Below, piece by piece: positions 1 to 9,481 of a stretch of DNA of 64,000 nucleotides (position 1 is its first letter; each line of letters opens with the position of its first letter). The notes beneath the pieces are model-generated. The model saw nothing but the letters and a program-made list of their open reading frames with translations. It was not told the DNA's origin and ran no database searches. Source of the stretch: Brevibacterium limosum (GTDB lineage Bacteria; Actinomycetota; Actinomycetes; Actinomycetales; Brevibacteriaceae); NCBI RefSeq assembly GCF_011617705.1, contig NZ_CP050154.1, positions 1 to 64,000 of the forward strand, read 5' to 3'. Position numbers and translations under genes: made by a program.

Positions 1-100
1 AGTTCACATCTTTCCACTCGTACAGCGGTTCTGTCCACCGCCCTGTCCCCAGCTGTGAGCAATTGTCCCCAGGGTTATCCACAGATGTGTATGGCGTCTT
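1..100. other. oriC: Left part of oriC (dnaA-dnaN intergenic, cut by window edge)
   Basis: The bases downstream of dnaA hold one perfect DnaA box, TTATCCACA at 75-83, and looser box-like words such as TTGTCCCCA at 63-71 and TGTCCACC near 32. In Actinobacteria the origin usually lies between dnaA and dnaN. Since dnaA is on the minus strand here, dnaN should start left of base 1. Only the dnaA-proximal edge is visible, so the size of the origin and any unwinding element cannot be judged. Confidence 0.6.
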
Positions 101-1804
101 CTATAGGCGGTGCTGTTGTTTAATGCGGTTTGTGAGTTCGGTGACCTGTGTGTAGACAGCCCGTCGTTCGGCCATCTGAGTTCGAATCTTCTTGTTCGCG
201 TGCATCACAGTGGTGTGATCGCGTCCACCGAATGCTTGGCCGATCTTCGGCAGGGAGAGATCGGTGAGCTCCCGGCACAGGTACATGGCGATCTGCCTGG
301 CCGTGGTCAGCGTCCGTGATCGGGAGGTTCCGCACAGGTCGTCGAGGGTGAGGCTGAAGTAGGCGGCGGTCTGGCCCATGATGTCTGCGGCCGAGACAGC
401 GGGGGTGTCGTCGGGAGTGATGAAGTCCTTGAGGACGGTCTCGGCCAAGGAGACGTCGATCTGCTGATCGTTGAGGTTGGCGAAAGCCGTGACGCGGATG
501 AGGGCGCCTTCGAGCTCCCGGATGTTCGAGGACACACGGGAGGCGATGTATTCGAGGACATCGTCGGGGACATCGAGCTGTTCGGCTGCGGCCTTGCGAC
601 GCAGAATCGCGAACCGGGTCTCCATGTCCGGCGGCTGGACGTCGGTGAGCAGACCCCATTCGAACCTGGAGCGCAGTCGCTCCTCGAAGCCCTTGAGCAT
701 CTTCGGCGGCTGATCGGAGGTGATGACGACCTGTTTGGCCTCGTTGTGCAGGGCGTTGAAGGTATGGAAGAACTCCTCGACGGTCGCATCCTTGCCCTGC
801 AGGAACTGGATGTCGTCGATCATGAGGATGTCGACTTCACGGTAGCGGCGCTGGAATGCCGGACGCAGCGCGTTCGAGGTCTTCGACGAGCCGATCGTAT
901 TGATGAAGTCGTTGACGAACTCTTCGCTGGAGACGTACTTCACGCGGATCTCGGGGAACAGCTGCGTCGCGTAGTAGCCGATCGCATGGAGCAGGTGGGT
1001 CTTGCCCAGCCCCGAGTCCCCATAGATGAACAGAGGATTGTAGGCCTTGGCCGGGGCCTCGGCGACGGCGAAGGCCGCGGCGTGGGCGAATCGGTTCGAG
1101 GCACCGATGACGAAAGTGTCGAAGGTGTACTTCGGGTTGAGCTGAGCGACACCGGGTGCATCGACGGGAGGGCCCATCGGGGCGGCGGTCGCCTCGGCGA
1201 TCTTCATCTCACGGTCGGTCATCCCCGATTCGGCCGGAGACTGAGGCTGCTGCGGGGCCGACATCGGCGTCACGGGTGCCTGGGGGGCCGACGTCTGGGC
1301 ATTCGGCATCTGCGCACTCTGAGGCTGCGCGGCCGGCTGCTGACTCTGATGCGGTTGGGCGAACCCGGGCGCTGAATGATCGGCGGGGCTCGGACGCACG
1401 GGTTCGGTCGCCTCGGTGGGGGCGGGATCAGGCGATCCCGTCGCCGAGGTGGACGTGACCGGATCGATGGGAACCTGCGGTCCCGGGGTCGGCTCTCCGA
1501 TGAGATCTTCGAAGCGGATCGGCACGTCGAGTTCGGGATCGACGACGAAGCCGAAGGTCACCTCGAAACCGAGGACCTTGGAGAATTCTCTGGTCAGCGG
1601 TCCGAGCAGTCGGGTCTCAATGGTGCGGCGCGTGTGTTCGTCGCGCACGGCGAGAAGGACGAGGGCATTGTCGACGAGGGCCTTGGGCACGGCGAGGGAG
1701 AGGAATCCCCTCTGGTGGGCCGTGAGTTCAGGGTCCTGATCCAGGGTAGAGACCACCGTGCGCCAGCGGCTGATGAGCTCATTCTTGGAATTCGACACCG
1801 TCAC
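101..1804 (-). CDS. dnaA: Chromosomal replication initiator protein DnaA
   Basis: Initiator ATPase that binds DnaA boxes and opens oriC; 567 aa. An N-terminal domain I (about residues 1-95) is followed by a long Pro/Gln/Ser/Ala-rich linker (about 105-225), typical of actinobacterial DnaA. The AAA+ domain shows Walker A GDSGLGKT near residue 263 and Walker [10 protein letters not shown]. Domain IV ends with the DnaA signature [11 protein letters not shown]. The start is GTG with GAGGAAAT just upstream. The gene reads away from rpmH, and DnaA boxes lie on both sides, so it probably autoregulates. Confidence 0.98.
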   Translation of the reverse strand: MTVSNSKNELISRWRTVVSTLDQDPELTAHQRGFLSLAVPKALVDNALVLLAVRDEHTRRTIETRLLGPLTREFSKVLGFEVTFGFVVDPELDVPIRFEDLIGEPTPGPQVPIDPVTSTSATGSPDPAPTEATEPVRPSPADHSAPGFAQPHQSQQPAAQPQSAQMPNAQTSAPQAPVTPMSAPQQPQSPAESGMTDREMKIAEATAAPMGPPVDAPGVAQLNPKYTFDTFVIGASNRFAHAAAFAVAEAPAKAYNPLFIYGDSGLGKTHLLHAIGYYATQLFPEIRVKYVSSEEFVNDFINTIGSSKTSNALRPAFQRRYREVDILMIDDIQFLQGKDATVEEFFHTFNALHNEAKQVVITSDQPPKMLKGFEERLRSRFEWGLLTDVQPPDMETRFAILRRKAAAEQLDVPDDVLEYIASRVSSNIRELEGALIRVTAFANLNDQQIDVSLAETVLKDFITPDDTPAVSAADIMGQTAAYFSLTLDDLCGTSRSRTLTTARQIAMYLCRELTDLSLPKIGQAFGGRDHTTVMHANKKIRTQMAERRAVYTQVTELTNRIKQQHRL

Positions 1805-1855
1805 ATTTCCTCAGCTTTCAAAAAGATTCGTTCTGGCGTGATCCACACCTGTGCA

Positions 1856-1970
1856 TGACTTCCACATAGTTTTCCACAGAATGTGGACTCTTGCCGACTC
1901 TGCCCAGTGAATCTCCACACTGGTGGATAAGCTTGTGGAAAACTACATGGGTGTGACTTGTGGACGAGCT
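1856..1970. other. oriC: DnaA-box cluster upstream of dnaA (oriC region)
   Basis: The 410-base gap between dnaA and rpmH holds several DnaA-box-like 9-mers in both orientations: TTTTCCACA at 1870-1878, the complement of TTATCCACC at 1922-1930, the complement of TTTTCCACA at 1934-1942, and the complement of TCGTCCACA at 1959-1967. Looser TCCACA words lie near 1861 and 1914. This may be part of the origin or the autoregulatory region of dnaA. The rest of the gap holds the rpmH promoter and leader. Confidence 0.65.
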
Positions 1971-2036
1971 CTGGTGACGGGGACGCGGACGGGGATGAAT
2001 TCCGGACGAGCGTGACGTGAAACATGCGGATCCCGT

Positions 2037-2066
2037 TTGACCGCTCGGATGCCGCCTCGCTAAGAT
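2037..2066 (+). promoter_or_regulatory. Predicted housekeeping sigma promoter for rpmH-rnpA
   Basis: TTGACC at 2037-2042 and TAAGAT at 2061-2066 are separated by 18 bases, a good match to a vegetative actinobacterial promoter. Transcription would begin near 2073, giving rpmH a leader of about 140 bases that contains an intrinsic terminator (2137-2166). Confidence 0.65.
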
Positions 2067-2136
2067 GGAGTGTCCTGTGTACCGGGCTTCATCCGATTAT
2101 CCTGATTATCTTTTGGCTCTTATGCACAGGAGTGCT

Positions 2137-2166
2137 CGGCGGTCGAGACTCGCACCGCCGTTTTTT
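2137..2166 (+). terminator. Intrinsic terminator / possible attenuator in the rpmH leader
   Basis: CGGCGGT (2137-2143) and ACCGCCG (2154-2160) form a perfect 7-bp stem with a 10-base loop, directly followed by six T residues (2161-2166). It lies between the predicted promoter at 2037-2066 and the rpmH start at 2215, so it either attenuates the ribosomal-protein operon or ends a short RNA of about 95 bases. Confidence 0.65.
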
Positions 2167-2214
2167 GTGAGAACGCACCGGCGTTCACCCGCAACCTAGA
2201 AATCGGAGACTGAA

Positions 2215-2352
2215 GTGAGCAAGCGTACATTCCAGCCCAATAACCGTAAGCGCGCCAAGAAGCACGGCTTCCGTCTGCGTATGCGCACCCGCGCGGGCCG
2301 CTCGATCCTGGCTGCACGTCGTCGCAAGGGACGTTCCGACATTTCGGCCTGA
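2215..2352 (+). CDS. rpmH: 50S ribosomal protein L34
   Basis: A 45-aa, strongly basic protein that starts with GTG after GGAG and a 6-base spacer and begins [20 protein letters not shown], the L34 signature. The ending [11 protein letters not shown] is also typical. It is a structural protein of the large ribosomal subunit. It is first in the rpmH-rnpA-yidD-yidC block that faces dnaA across the origin in most bacteria, and is followed after 2 bases by rnpA. Confidence 0.97.
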   Translation: MSKRTFQPNNRKRAKKHGFRLRMRTRAGRSILAARRRKGRSDISA

Positions 2353-2354
2353 GC

Positions 2355-2720
2355 ATGCTTGACGCGGCACATCGGATCCGCAGCGGCGAAGACTTCAGAC
2401 GAATCTTCAGGGCCGGGGTCCGGGTGCGCTCAGAGCATCTCATGGCGCACAGCCTGAGAGACACCGATGATACCCACGCTGCGCGCGTGGGTTTCATCGT
2501 ATCCAAGGCCGTCGGAAACGCAGTGGTGCGCAACCGCACCAAACGTCGCCTGCGAGAGATCATGCGGGCCCGCCTCGGTGACCTGAGAGCAGGAGACATG
2601 TTCGTCATCCGAGCGCTGCCGCATGCCGGGCAGGCCGACTTCGCTGTTCTGTCGGCCGAGGTCGATGAACTGCTGGCCAAGGCAGAGAAGAAGCTGGAAC
2701 GTCGTGGACGCCGAGCATGA
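2355..2720 (+). CDS. rnpA: Ribonuclease P protein component
   Basis: A 121-aa basic protein subunit of RNase P, which matures tRNA 5' ends together with the catalytic RNA. The RNR motif region is visible as [18 protein letters not shown] (about residues 52-69), preceded by the GFIVSKAVG strand. Length is normal. It starts 2 bases after rpmH and its end overlaps the start of yidD, implying translational coupling. Confidence 0.96.
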   Translation: MLDAAHRIRSGEDFRRIFRAGVRVRSEHLMAHSLRDTDDTHAARVGFIVSKAVGNAVVRNRTKRRLREIMRARLGDLRAGDMFVIRALPHAGQADFAVLSAEVDELLAKAEKKLERRGRRA

Positions 2721-3060
2721 TCTGAGACATGTCTCCGAGGTGCCCGGCCGGCCCGTCGGATTCTGGCCCACACTGGGCTGGATCGCCCTGGTCGGACCGA
2801 GGATGCCGTTCGTCTGGTTCATCCGGGCCTACCGAATCGTGATCTCACCCCTCTACGGCCAAGTCTGCCGCTACTATCCCAGCTGCTCCATGTACGGTCT
2901 CGAGGCATTCGAGATACACGGAGTTCTCAAGGGCGTGGTGTTAACTGGGTGGCGCATACTGCGCTGCAATCCGTGGTCGCACGGCGGTGTCGACCATGTG
3001 CCGGGCTCAGCGCGGGAGGCCAGGTCCAAGACCATCCACCGCGGTCAGGCACACAGCTGA
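2704..3060 (+). CDS. yidD: Membrane protein insertion efficiency factor YidD
   Basis: YidD-family protein that aids insertion of membrane proteins with YidC. The family core is clear: an amphipathic N-terminal segment ([14 protein letters not shown]) followed by [19 protein letters not shown] and [19 protein letters not shown], with the conserved cysteines. I chose the GTG at 2704, which overlaps rnpA by 17 bases; GTG at 2740 or ATG at 2803 are alternatives, since the first 30 or so residues are not conserved. The 130 bases between it and yidC contain a GC-rich hairpin near 3075-3095 without a T run. Confidence 0.88.
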   Translation: MDAEHDLRHVSEVPGRPVGFWPTLGWIALVGPRMPFVWFIRAYRIVISPLYGQVCRYYPSCSMYGLEAFEIHGVLKGVVLTGWRILRCNPWSHGGVDHVPGSAREARSKTIHRGQAHS

Positions 3061-3192
3061 ACAGAACGAACTCGCGGCCCGCTTGCGGGCGCGAACAAGG
3101 GGACTGCCTCGGGGCACACGTCGTGTCGCGCAGACCTGTGAACAATGGCAAAATGAACTTCGCGCAAGAATCGGTGTAACGAGGAGAACTGA

Positions 3193-4146
3193 ATGGACTG
3201 GATGGACAAGCTGCTCTATCCGCTGCAGTGGGTAGTTGCTTGGATCCTCGCGATCTTCCACGAGATCTTCACCGCGATCGGCCTGCCTGCCGACAGCGGT
3301 TGGACCTGGGTGCTCTCGATCGCCGGACTGACCGTGGTCATCCGCGCACTCCTCATCCCTCTCTTCGTCTACCAGATCAAGTCGCAGCGCAAGATGCAGC
3401 TGCTGCAGCCGGAGATCCAGCGCCTGCAGGCGAAGTACAAGGGCAAGAAGGACCAGTACTCGCGCCAGGCGATGGCCGAAGAGCAGATGTCGCTGTTCCG
3501 CGACAACAAGACCAGCCCCTGGGCCTCGTGTCTGCCGTTGCTCGTGCAGATGCCGATCTTCTTCTCGCTCTTCCGCGTCATCCACAATATGCCGAAGGTC
3601 GCCGATGGCTCTGTCGGCGCGATCGGCGGTTTCACGCAGCAGCTTGCTATCCAGGCCGAAAGCTCCTCGATCTTCGGCATCAGCCTTTCGGCGGTCTTCA
3701 CCGATGATGGTTTCGGCGTCAAGCTGCTGACCGGCGTCCTCATCGTCGTCATGGCCGCCACCATGTTCATCACGCAGAAGCAGATGATGGCGAAGAACAT
3801 GTCGGAGTCGGCGATGGCCAACCCGATGATGCAGTCGCAGAAGATGCTGCTCTACGTGATGCCGCTCGTCTTCGGCATCGGCGGCATCTACTTCCCGCTC
3901 GGCGTCCTCATTTACTGGCTGGTCTCGAACACCTGGACGATGGCCCAGCAGCACATGGTCATCCGCAATATGCCCGCTCCCGGCTCGAAGGCCGAGAAGG
4001 AGATGCTTGAGCGCAAGGCTCGCAAGGGCAAGACCGTGAAGCAGGATGAGCTCAAGGGATCGACCGTCACCGAGGAGGCCCCGAAGAAGAGCGGCCAGCG
4101 GCAGCAGCCTGTGAGCAAGAACCGTAAGAAGAACAAGAAGCGCTGA
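3193..4146 (+). CDS. yidC: Membrane protein insertase YidC/Oxa1
   Basis: Polytopic insertase of 317 aa that places proteins into the cytoplasmic membrane, alone or with Sec. Hydrophobic segments lie near residues 9-26, 33-60, 110-128, 170-190 and 222-248. The conserved region RKMQLLQPEIQRLQAKYKGK follows the second segment. The tail is basic (SKNRKKNKKR), as usual for Gram-positive YidC, and may touch the ribosome. ATG at 3193 follows AGGAG. The short form without the large periplasmic domain is normal in Actinobacteria. Confidence 0.95.
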   Translation: MDWMDKLLYPLQWVVAWILAIFHEIFTAIGLPADSGWTWVLSIAGLTVVIRALLIPLFVYQIKSQRKMQLLQPEIQRLQAKYKGKKDQYSRQAMAEEQMSLFRDNKTSPWASCLPLLVQMPIFFSLFRVIHNMPKVADGSVGAIGGFTQQLAIQAESSSIFGISLSAVFTDDGFGVKLLTGVLIVVMAATMFITQKQMMAKNMSESAMANPMMQSQKMLLYVMPLVFGIGGIYFPLGVLIYWLVSNTWTMAQQHMVIRNMPAPGSKAEKEMLERKARKGKTVKQDELKGSTVTEEAPKKSGQRQQPVSKNRKKNKKR

Positions 4147-4154
4147 GGACAGAC

Positions 4155-4700
4155 ATGACCGAAGAGAAGATCGACGAGACCTCCGAACAGACTTCGGAGG
4201 AGACCTCGACGAAGCCGAGCCGTGCCGAACTCCTCGAAGAAGAGGGCGAGATCGCCGCAGACTACCTCGAAGAGCTGCTGGATCTGGCCGATATCGACGG
4301 CGACATCGACATCGACGTCGCCGATGGCCGTGCCCAGCTGTCCATCGTCTGCGAAGACGACGAGGACTCGAACCTGGCCACTCTGGTCGGCCGTGAGGGA
4401 CGCACCCTCGGGGCGCTGCAGGAACTCAGCCGTCTGGCTGTGCAGACGCAGACCGGTCAGCGTTCCTGGCTGATGCTCGATATCGACGGCTTCCGAAACA
4501 GCCGTCGCGAAGAGCTCATCAGAACGGCCAAGCGTGCCATCGACGAAGTCAAGGACGGCGGCGACGAGTTCGCCTTCAAGCCGATGAACAGCTTCGAGCG
4601 CAAGATCATCCACGACCAGGCGGCCCGCGCCGGTCTGGTGTCGGAGTCCGACGGTGAGGGCGACGGTCGTCATGTCGTCATCCGGCTCGCCGATGACTGA
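4155..4700 (+). CDS. jag: RNA-binding protein KhpB/Jag (KH and R3H domains)
   Basis: A 181-aa cytoplasmic RNA-binding protein. An acidic N-terminal stretch (residues 1-35) is followed by a KH domain with a GREG loop (VGREGRTLGALQEL) and an R3H domain with the R-x3-H core in ERKIIHDQA. It lacks the long Jag_N domain of Firmicutes, as usual in Actinobacteria. It starts 8 bases after yidC, and its stop overlaps the rsmG start. KhpB proteins act with KhpA in post-transcriptional control of cell division and wall synthesis; that role is inferred here from family and context. Confidence 0.92.
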   Translation: MTEEKIDETSEQTSEETSTKPSRAELLEEEGEIAADYLEELLDLADIDGDIDIDVADGRAQLSIVCEDDEDSNLATLVGREGRTLGALQELSRLAVQTQTGQRSWLMLDIDGFRNSRREELIRTAKRAIDEVKDGGDEFAFKPMNSFERKIIHDQAARAGLVSESDGEGDGRHVVIRLADD

Positions 4701-5373
4701 CCAGCCCGAGACCGATGCCGAGCTCTCGAACGAGTCGACGACGGCGGAGATCGAAACGCCTCCGACCGGCACCGAAGAGTACTTCGGTGCGGCGTATCCT
4801 GCCGCACAGCGGTATGCCGAGCACCTGGCCACGACCGGAATCGAGTGGGGCCTCATCGGTCCACGCGAAGTCGATCGTCTGTGGACCCGGCATATCCTCA
4901 ACTGCGCCGTCGTCGCCGAGCACATCGATGAGAACGATGTCGTCGGGGATGTCGGCAGCGGGGCCGGCCTGCCGGGCATCCCGATCGCACTGATGCGCCC
5001 CGAGGCGAAGGTCGTGCTCATCGAGCCGATGGAGCGCCGCGTCGAATGGCTGAGCATGGTGGTCGACGATCTGGGACTGAGCAATGTGCGCATCGTCCGG
5101 GCACGCGTCGAGGAACTCGTCGACGAGGAGATGTTCACGGTCGTCACCGCACGGGCGGTCAAAGCGATGACGACTCTCATCGAATGGACCCGCGAGGTCA
5201 TCAGCCCCGGAGGCCGGATCCTCGCGGTCAAGGGAGCCTCGGTCGAAGGTGAGCTGATCAAGGCGAAGAAGCTGATCAAGCGATACCGACTGTCACAGCC
5301 GAAGGTCCATGTCGTCGATGGCGGCGGCCTCCTCGAAGTCCCGAGTCGTGTCGTCGAGATCGTCAAGAAATAG
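4693..5373 (+). CDS. rsmG: 16S rRNA (guanine(527)-N7)-methyltransferase RsmG
   Basis: SAM-dependent methyltransferase (GidB) of about 226 aa that modifies G527 of 16S rRNA. The SAM site reads VGDVGSGAGLPGIPIALMRPE and the catalytic region contains VTARAVKAM. The upstream sequence RLWTRHILNC matches the family N-terminal helix. I chose ATG at 4693, which overlaps the jag stop; earlier in-frame ATGs at 4654 and 4672 lie inside jag. Loss of RsmG gives low-level streptomycin resistance in several genera. Confidence 0.94.
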   Translation: MTDQPETDAELSNESTTAEIETPPTGTEEYFGAAYPAAQRYAEHLATTGIEWGLIGPREVDRLWTRHILNCAVVAEHIDENDVVGDVGSGAGLPGIPIALMRPEAKVVLIEPMERRVEWLSMVVDDLGLSNVRIVRARVEELVDEEMFTVVTARAVKAMTTLIEWTREVISPGGRILAVKGASVEGELIKAKKLIKRYRLSQPKVHVVDGGGLLEVPSRVVEIVKK

Positions 5374-5440
5374 TACGAAGTAGAGTGGGTCTAGGCTGGA
5401 CCAGAGCCTTGTGAAACCGATGGATGATGGAGTGCGCCCT

Positions 5441-6337
5441 ATGCCGATCATGGATGAGTCGTCTCCCATTGGTGCCGCGATTGCACGGGACAACCGGCGT
5501 GCGGATCGACTGTCGCAGACAACCTTTCCACGGCCGGACTCGACCCGTATCTTCACGATCGCGAACCAGAAGGGTGGCGTCGGAAAGACCACGACGGCGG
5601 TGAACATCGCAGCGGCCCTGGCCAACCAGGGGCTCAATGTCCTGCTCGTTGACATCGATCCGCAGGGCAATGCGAGCACCGCCCTGGGCATCGACCACTA
5701 TTCCGAGGTCACGAGCATCTACGACGTCCTCATCGACGATGTGCCGATGCGGGAGGCAGTGGCTCAGTGTCCTGACTTCGAAACGCTGAAGTGTGTGCCG
5801 GCCACCATCGATCTGGCCGGTGCGGAGATCGAGCTCGTATCGCTCGTTGCGCGGGAACAGCGACTCCAGCGTGCCTTGGGCATCTACCTCAGAGAAGAGG
5901 AGGCAGCCGGAGACCGCGTCGACTACATCATCATCGACTGTCCGCCGAGCCTGGGCCTGCTGACCGTCAACGCGTTTGTGGCCGCTCGCGAAGTCCTCAT
6001 CCCGATCCAGTGCGAATACTATGCTCTCGAGGGCCTCAGTCAGCTGCTGAAGAACATTCAGCTCATTCAGAAGCATCTCAATCCCGAACTGGCGATTTCG
6101 ACGATTCTGCTGACGATGTATGACGGACGCACGAATCTCAGCGCTCAGGTCGCAGAGGATGTGCGCACTCATTTCCCGGAACAGGTGCTGGGCACGGCGA
6201 TTCCTCGATCGGTGAGGATCTCCGAAGCCCCGAGCTACGGGCAGACCGTGATCTCATATGACCCACACTCAAGCGGCGCCCTGTCGTATCGGGAAGCAGC
6301 TGAAGAAATTGCGAATCGAGGAGTAAGTCGTGGTTGA
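5441..6337 (+). CDS. parA: Chromosome partitioning ATPase ParA
   Basis: ParA/Soj P-loop ATPase that moves the origin by cycles of DNA binding and ParB-stimulated hydrolysis. The deviant Walker A motif is [14 protein letters not shown], followed by [11 protein letters not shown] and the Walker B-like [15 protein letters not shown] at 5441 has GGAG 8 bases upstream; GTG at 5411 and ATG at 5420 are possible but lack a ribosome-binding site. Length (298 aa) is normal for actinobacterial ParA with a short N-terminal extension. Its last 8 bases overlap parB. Confidence 0.96.
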   Translation: MPIMDESSPIGAAIARDNRRADRLSQTTFPRPDSTRIFTIANQKGGVGKTTTAVNIAAALANQGLNVLLVDIDPQGNASTALGIDHYSEVTSIYDVLIDDVPMREAVAQCPDFETLKCVPATIDLAGAEIELVSLVAREQRLQRALGIYLREEEAAGDRVDYIIIDCPPSLGLLTVNAFVAAREVLIPIQCEYYALEGLSQLLKNIQLIQKHLNPELAISTILLTMYDGRTNLSAQVAEDVRTHFPEQVLGTAIPRSVRISEAPSYGQTVISYDPHSSGALSYREAAEEIANRGVSRG

Positions 6338-8273
6338 ACGAAAGAAGAGAGGCCTGGGCCGCGGGCTCGGAGCATTGATCCCCGACGCGAACTCCAATGA
6401 TCGTCCGGTTGATGTCTTCTTCTCCGGTGGCAACACGGAAGAGGGCAAGAGTGAGGGCGAGGCGAAGACCTCGCGTACCGCCCGTACCGACCCGGCTGCA
6501 TCGATGCAGTCATCTCGGCGCCGGAAGCCGAAGGCGGCAGGTACGACGAAGTCGACGACTACGGCATCCGAGACGGCTGCAGAGACGAAGACCACCGGTT
6601 CGAAGACTGCTGCGAAGACGACCCCATCGAGGTCGGCAACATCGAAGGCAGGAACTTCCAACGCAAAGCAGTCCAAGGCGGCCGAGTCGAACTCGACATC
6701 CTCCGAGTCGGCAGCTTCCAAGTCCTCGGCTGCCCAGACGTCTGCATCAGACTCCTCGCGGCCGAAGACGACCGCGTCCAAGTCCACGACCACTAAGCCG
6801 GCGGCATCCAAGACGACGACTTCCAAGACGTCGACGTCGTCAAAGTCGTCTCCGGCGAAGTCGGGAGCATCGAAGACGAAGGCCGGCTCTTCCACCGCCT
6901 CGTCCACTGCTGAGCAGGCAGAGAAGGCCTCTGCAGCGCCGAAGACCCCTACCCGGAAGGCCCCCTCGGCTCCAGCTTCAGACTCGGCTGTAAGCGGATC
7001 CGATGACAAGACCACTGCTTCTGCCTCATCTGCAGAATCCAAGGGTGCTCAAGCCGCCGCCGATGAGTCGGCTGAGGTCACTGCAGGTCAAGATACAGAT
7101 ACGCAGGCGGCGGAGTCAGCATCGACCGCTTCGTCGACGAGATCGGCGGACGAAGATGTTCGTGAAACTCATCCGGGTGTGTACACCTCCTCCGATCGTC
7201 ACGAGGACCACGACAAGGCGGAAGAACTCCGGGCCAAGGAAGAGGATAGCACTACTGATGTAGTGACTTCAGCCTCAGGGGCCGGGGACGACGATGTCCA
7301 GACGGCGGCAACGTCGGATGCTGCAAGTCAGACCTCCGCCGTTGCCGATTCCGAGGAAGAAGGCGGGTCGTCCACCGCAACTGACGACGCAAGCGACAAT
7401 CACAAGTCGCAGAGCTCCGGCGATGGCGAACTCGAGGACTACGACGGTGTCGAGTCGATCCCAGACACAGAATTCGGGGAGATCGACGTCGAGCTGATCG
7501 ACGCGAACCCCAGGCAGCCTCGTACTGTATTCGACGAAGATCTGCTCGCCGAATTGGTCCACAGTATCCGTGAGATCGGAGTCCTTCAGCCTGTCGTAGT
7601 CAGGCAGAAACCGAGTGACCGCTCGCGCTTCGAACTCATTATGGGTGAACGTCGTCTCCGTGCGACGAAGGATGCCGGGCTATCCACGATTCCGGCGATC
7701 ATTCGGTATGTCGAAGATACCGATCTTCTGCGGGATGCACTGTTGGAAAATCTCCACCGTGCGGAGCTCAATCCTCTTGAAGAGGCAGCGGCATATGGGC
7801 AGCTGCTCGAGGATTTCGGGTGCACGCAGGAAGAACTGTCAGAGCGTATCGGCCGTTCTCGTCCCCAGATCTCCAACACCTTGCGGCTGCTTCGCCTTCC
7901 CCCTCTGGTTCAGCGCCGGGTGGCAGCCGGCGTCATCTCGGCCGGCCACGCTCGGGCCATTCTGGGATTGCGGGATCCTGAACATATGGAAGTGCTTGCA
8001 CAGCGAATCGTGGCAGAAGGACTGTCTGTACGCGCTTCCGAAGAGGCCGTCGTCCTCCTCAATCGTGGGGATTCGATCAACGTTTCACGTGCAACAACGA
8101 AGGTGGCCCCGGAGTTCCTGGCTGTGGCGGAGCGATTGGGCGACCGGCTCGATACTAAAGTGAATATCTCCGTCGGTAAGAAGAAAGGTAAGCTCAGCGT
8201 GGAGTTCGCCAACCACGAGGATCTTGACCGCATCCTCAGCTTGCTGGGGATCTCGAATCAGGATGCACTCTGA
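6330..8273 (+). CDS. parB: Centromere-binding protein ParB with a very long low-complexity insertion
   Basis: ParB CTPase clamp that loads at parS. At 647 aa it is nearly twice the usual 330-380. The start is ordinary ([17 protein letters not shown], the ParA-contact segment). Then comes a stretch to about residue 370 made mostly of Ser, Thr, Ala, Lys and Asp/Glu: the first half is lysine-rich (repeats like KTTASKS and [12 protein letters not shown]), the second half acid-rich. The conserved core follows: [22 protein letters not shown], the GERRLRA CTP/box II motif near residue 437, [14 protein letters not shown], the HTH near [17 protein letters not shown], and a C-terminal dimerisation domain. 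GTG start overlaps parA. A parS-like site sits inside the gene at 8082-8095. Confidence 0.95.
   Translation: MVERKKRGLGRGLGALIPDANSNDRPVDVFFSGGNTEEGKSEGEAKTSRTARTDPAASMQSSRRRKPKAAGTTKSTTTASETAAETKTTGSKTAAKTTPSRSATSKAGTSNAKQSKAAESNSTSSESAASKSSAAQTSASDSSRPKTTASKSTTTKPAASKTTTSKTSTSSKSSPAKSGASKTKAGSSTASSTAEQAEKASAAPKTPTRKAPSAPASDSAVSGSDDKTTASASSAESKGAQAAADESAEVTAGQDTDTQAAESASTASSTRSADEDVRETHPGVYTSSDRHEDHDKAEELRAKEEDSTTDVVTSASGAGDDDVQTAATSDAASQTSAVADSEEEGGSSTATDDASDNHKSQSSGDGELEDYDGVESIPDTEFGEIDVELIDANPRQPRTVFDEDLLAELVHSIREIGVLQPVVVRQKPSDRSRFELIMGERRLRATKDAGLSTIPAIIRYVEDTDLLRDALLENLHRAELNPLEEAAAYGQLLEDFGCTQEELSERIGRSRPQISNTLRLLRLPPLVQRRVAAGVISAGHARAILGLRDPEHMEVLAQRIVAEGLSVRASEEAVVLLNRGDSINVSRATTKVAPEFLAVAERLGDRLDTKVNISVGKKKGKLSVEFANHEDLDRILSLLGISNQDAL
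8082..8095. promoter_or_regulatory. parS: parS-like site inside parB (one mismatch)
   Basis: GTTTCACGTGCAAC differs from the perfect site by one base (A to C). It lies in the 3' part of parB, as the classic parS of Bacillus subtilis lies within spo0J. Confidence 0.6.
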
Positions 8274-8295
8274 GCAGCCAGCAATAGAACACGAA

Positions 8296-8323
8296 GGGCC
8301 CTGCGATTCATAGCGCGGGGCCC
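8296..8323 (+). terminator. Hairpin terminator after parB
   Basis: GGGCCCTGCG (8296-8305) pairs with CGCGGGGCCC (8314-8323) over 10 bp with one G-U pair and an 8-base loop, 22 bases after the parB stop. The following AGCTTCATT is only mildly T-rich. It closes the parAB operon and marks the left border of the parS island. Confidence 0.6.
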
Positions 8324-8447
8324 AGCTTCATTCAGGGCGGCTGGAATCAGCCGTGTTCGGGGCAAGGACTGGAAATAGGTCCGTAGGCATGTCAGCACCC
8401 CACATGTCACCGGTAGAGACTCCTTTGGTTTCGGCCGTTCAGTCGGC

Positions 8448-8461
8448 GTTTCACGTGAAAC
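8448..8461. promoter_or_regulatory. parS: parS site (perfect)
   Basis: Perfect 14-base palindrome GTTTCACGTGAAAC, the conserved ParB-binding core. Confidence 0.93.
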
Positions 8462-8712
8462 GCGCTCGTGGGCTTCGGCCAGTCCTCTCGAAAGAAGGCA
8501 GCGACTGGTTCCCACCGCGAATGGGTCTAAGACGACCCCTCCGTGTGAGTGGCGGGTACAAATTGCTGAACATAGCCCTTTCCCTTCTTTGAATTGAGGA
8601 TTCCGTTCAATTAGGTCCTTGGTGAGACTTACAGATTGGTAGTCATTAGTGCCAATAGTACGCAGAGGTGAAGCGGACTGCCCTCGCGCGGAAAAGTGAC
8701 TATCGTAATTGC

Positions 8713-8726
8713 GTTTCACGTGAAAC
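8713..8726. promoter_or_regulatory. parS: parS site (perfect)
   Basis: Perfect GTTTCACGTGAAAC, 265 bases from the previous site. Confidence 0.93.
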
Positions 8727-8808
8727 CAACGTGACTCTTCGCCCGACAGGTTCCACCGGGTTGCCGCTCTTCAGTACGGGTTCCTTGGCGTACTCGTGAT
8801 TAGATGGT

Positions 8809-8822
8809 GTTTCACGTGAAAC
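8809..8822. promoter_or_regulatory. parS: parS site (perfect)
   Basis: Perfect GTTTCACGTGAAAC with a leading T, 96 bases from the previous site. Confidence 0.93.
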
Positions 8823-9200
8823 CTTACGGGGAAGTACAAATGTGCTTAGACCTCTGGCCTTGCATTCGACGGTTCAATCACGGATACGGGCCTTGCCCCT
8901 AGTATGGTTTAAACAATCCACTGTTGTTGGATTGGTACTTTGGACCAACGTGAACTCGTACAAACCCAGGGATCCTATTTCAAGCCGGTGTTCGGAATCA
9001 GAGACTTCTGGATGGCCAGTGTCTTGAGTGCTACGCAGACGACAGCGTTCCCGGATGCTTGTGGCCTCCTCGTACTGGGGTAAGGGTTGGCACCGAGACG
9101 ATTGCATCAACCGGAATGACCGGCACACCGACGGTTGCGGACGCCTTAGCGCTGCAGACCCTCGTATACCGGCTAAGTTCATTAGGACGGTAGAGGCCCC

Positions 9201-9214
9201 GTTTCACGTGAAAC
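9201..9214. promoter_or_regulatory. parS: parS site (perfect)
   Basis: Perfect GTTTCACGTGAAAC followed by A, 392 bases from the previous site. Confidence 0.93.
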
Positions 9215-9424
9215 AATAGGGAATTGGCCGTGAGATTCTAGCTCGCTGCTTTGAGCTCTGAACTCTGCGACGGTGGCAGAGTCGACCCGACCGGCACTGG
9301 GCGATTCTCCTTTGGGCCTCATAGGCGAACAGACCATTGCTGACCTCGGTCGATGTTCTGGGGGTGTGTCTGAGCCACTCTTTACAACTTCCATAACTGG
9401 CAGATGGTGATTGAGGTCCACGCC

Positions 9425-9457
9425 CTTCAGAAACACCCAGACTTCAGAAACACCCAG
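9425..9457. repeat. Two-copy tandem repeat beside a parS site
   Basis: CTTCAGAAACACCCAG occurs at 9425-9440 and again at 9442-9457, a perfect 16-base direct repeat with a 17-base period that ends 10 bases before the parS at 9468. It looks like a simple local duplication. Confidence 0.8.
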
Positions 9458-9467
9458 GCTATTGTTT

Positions 9468-9481
9468 GTTTCACGTGAAAC
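9468..9481. promoter_or_regulatory. parS: parS site (perfect)
   Basis: Perfect GTTTCACGTGAAAC, 267 bases from the previous site. Confidence 0.93.

Noticed and set aside
2010..2023. GCGTGACGTGAAAC near rpmH resembling parS
   Set aside because: Three mismatches; too weak beside the many good sites.
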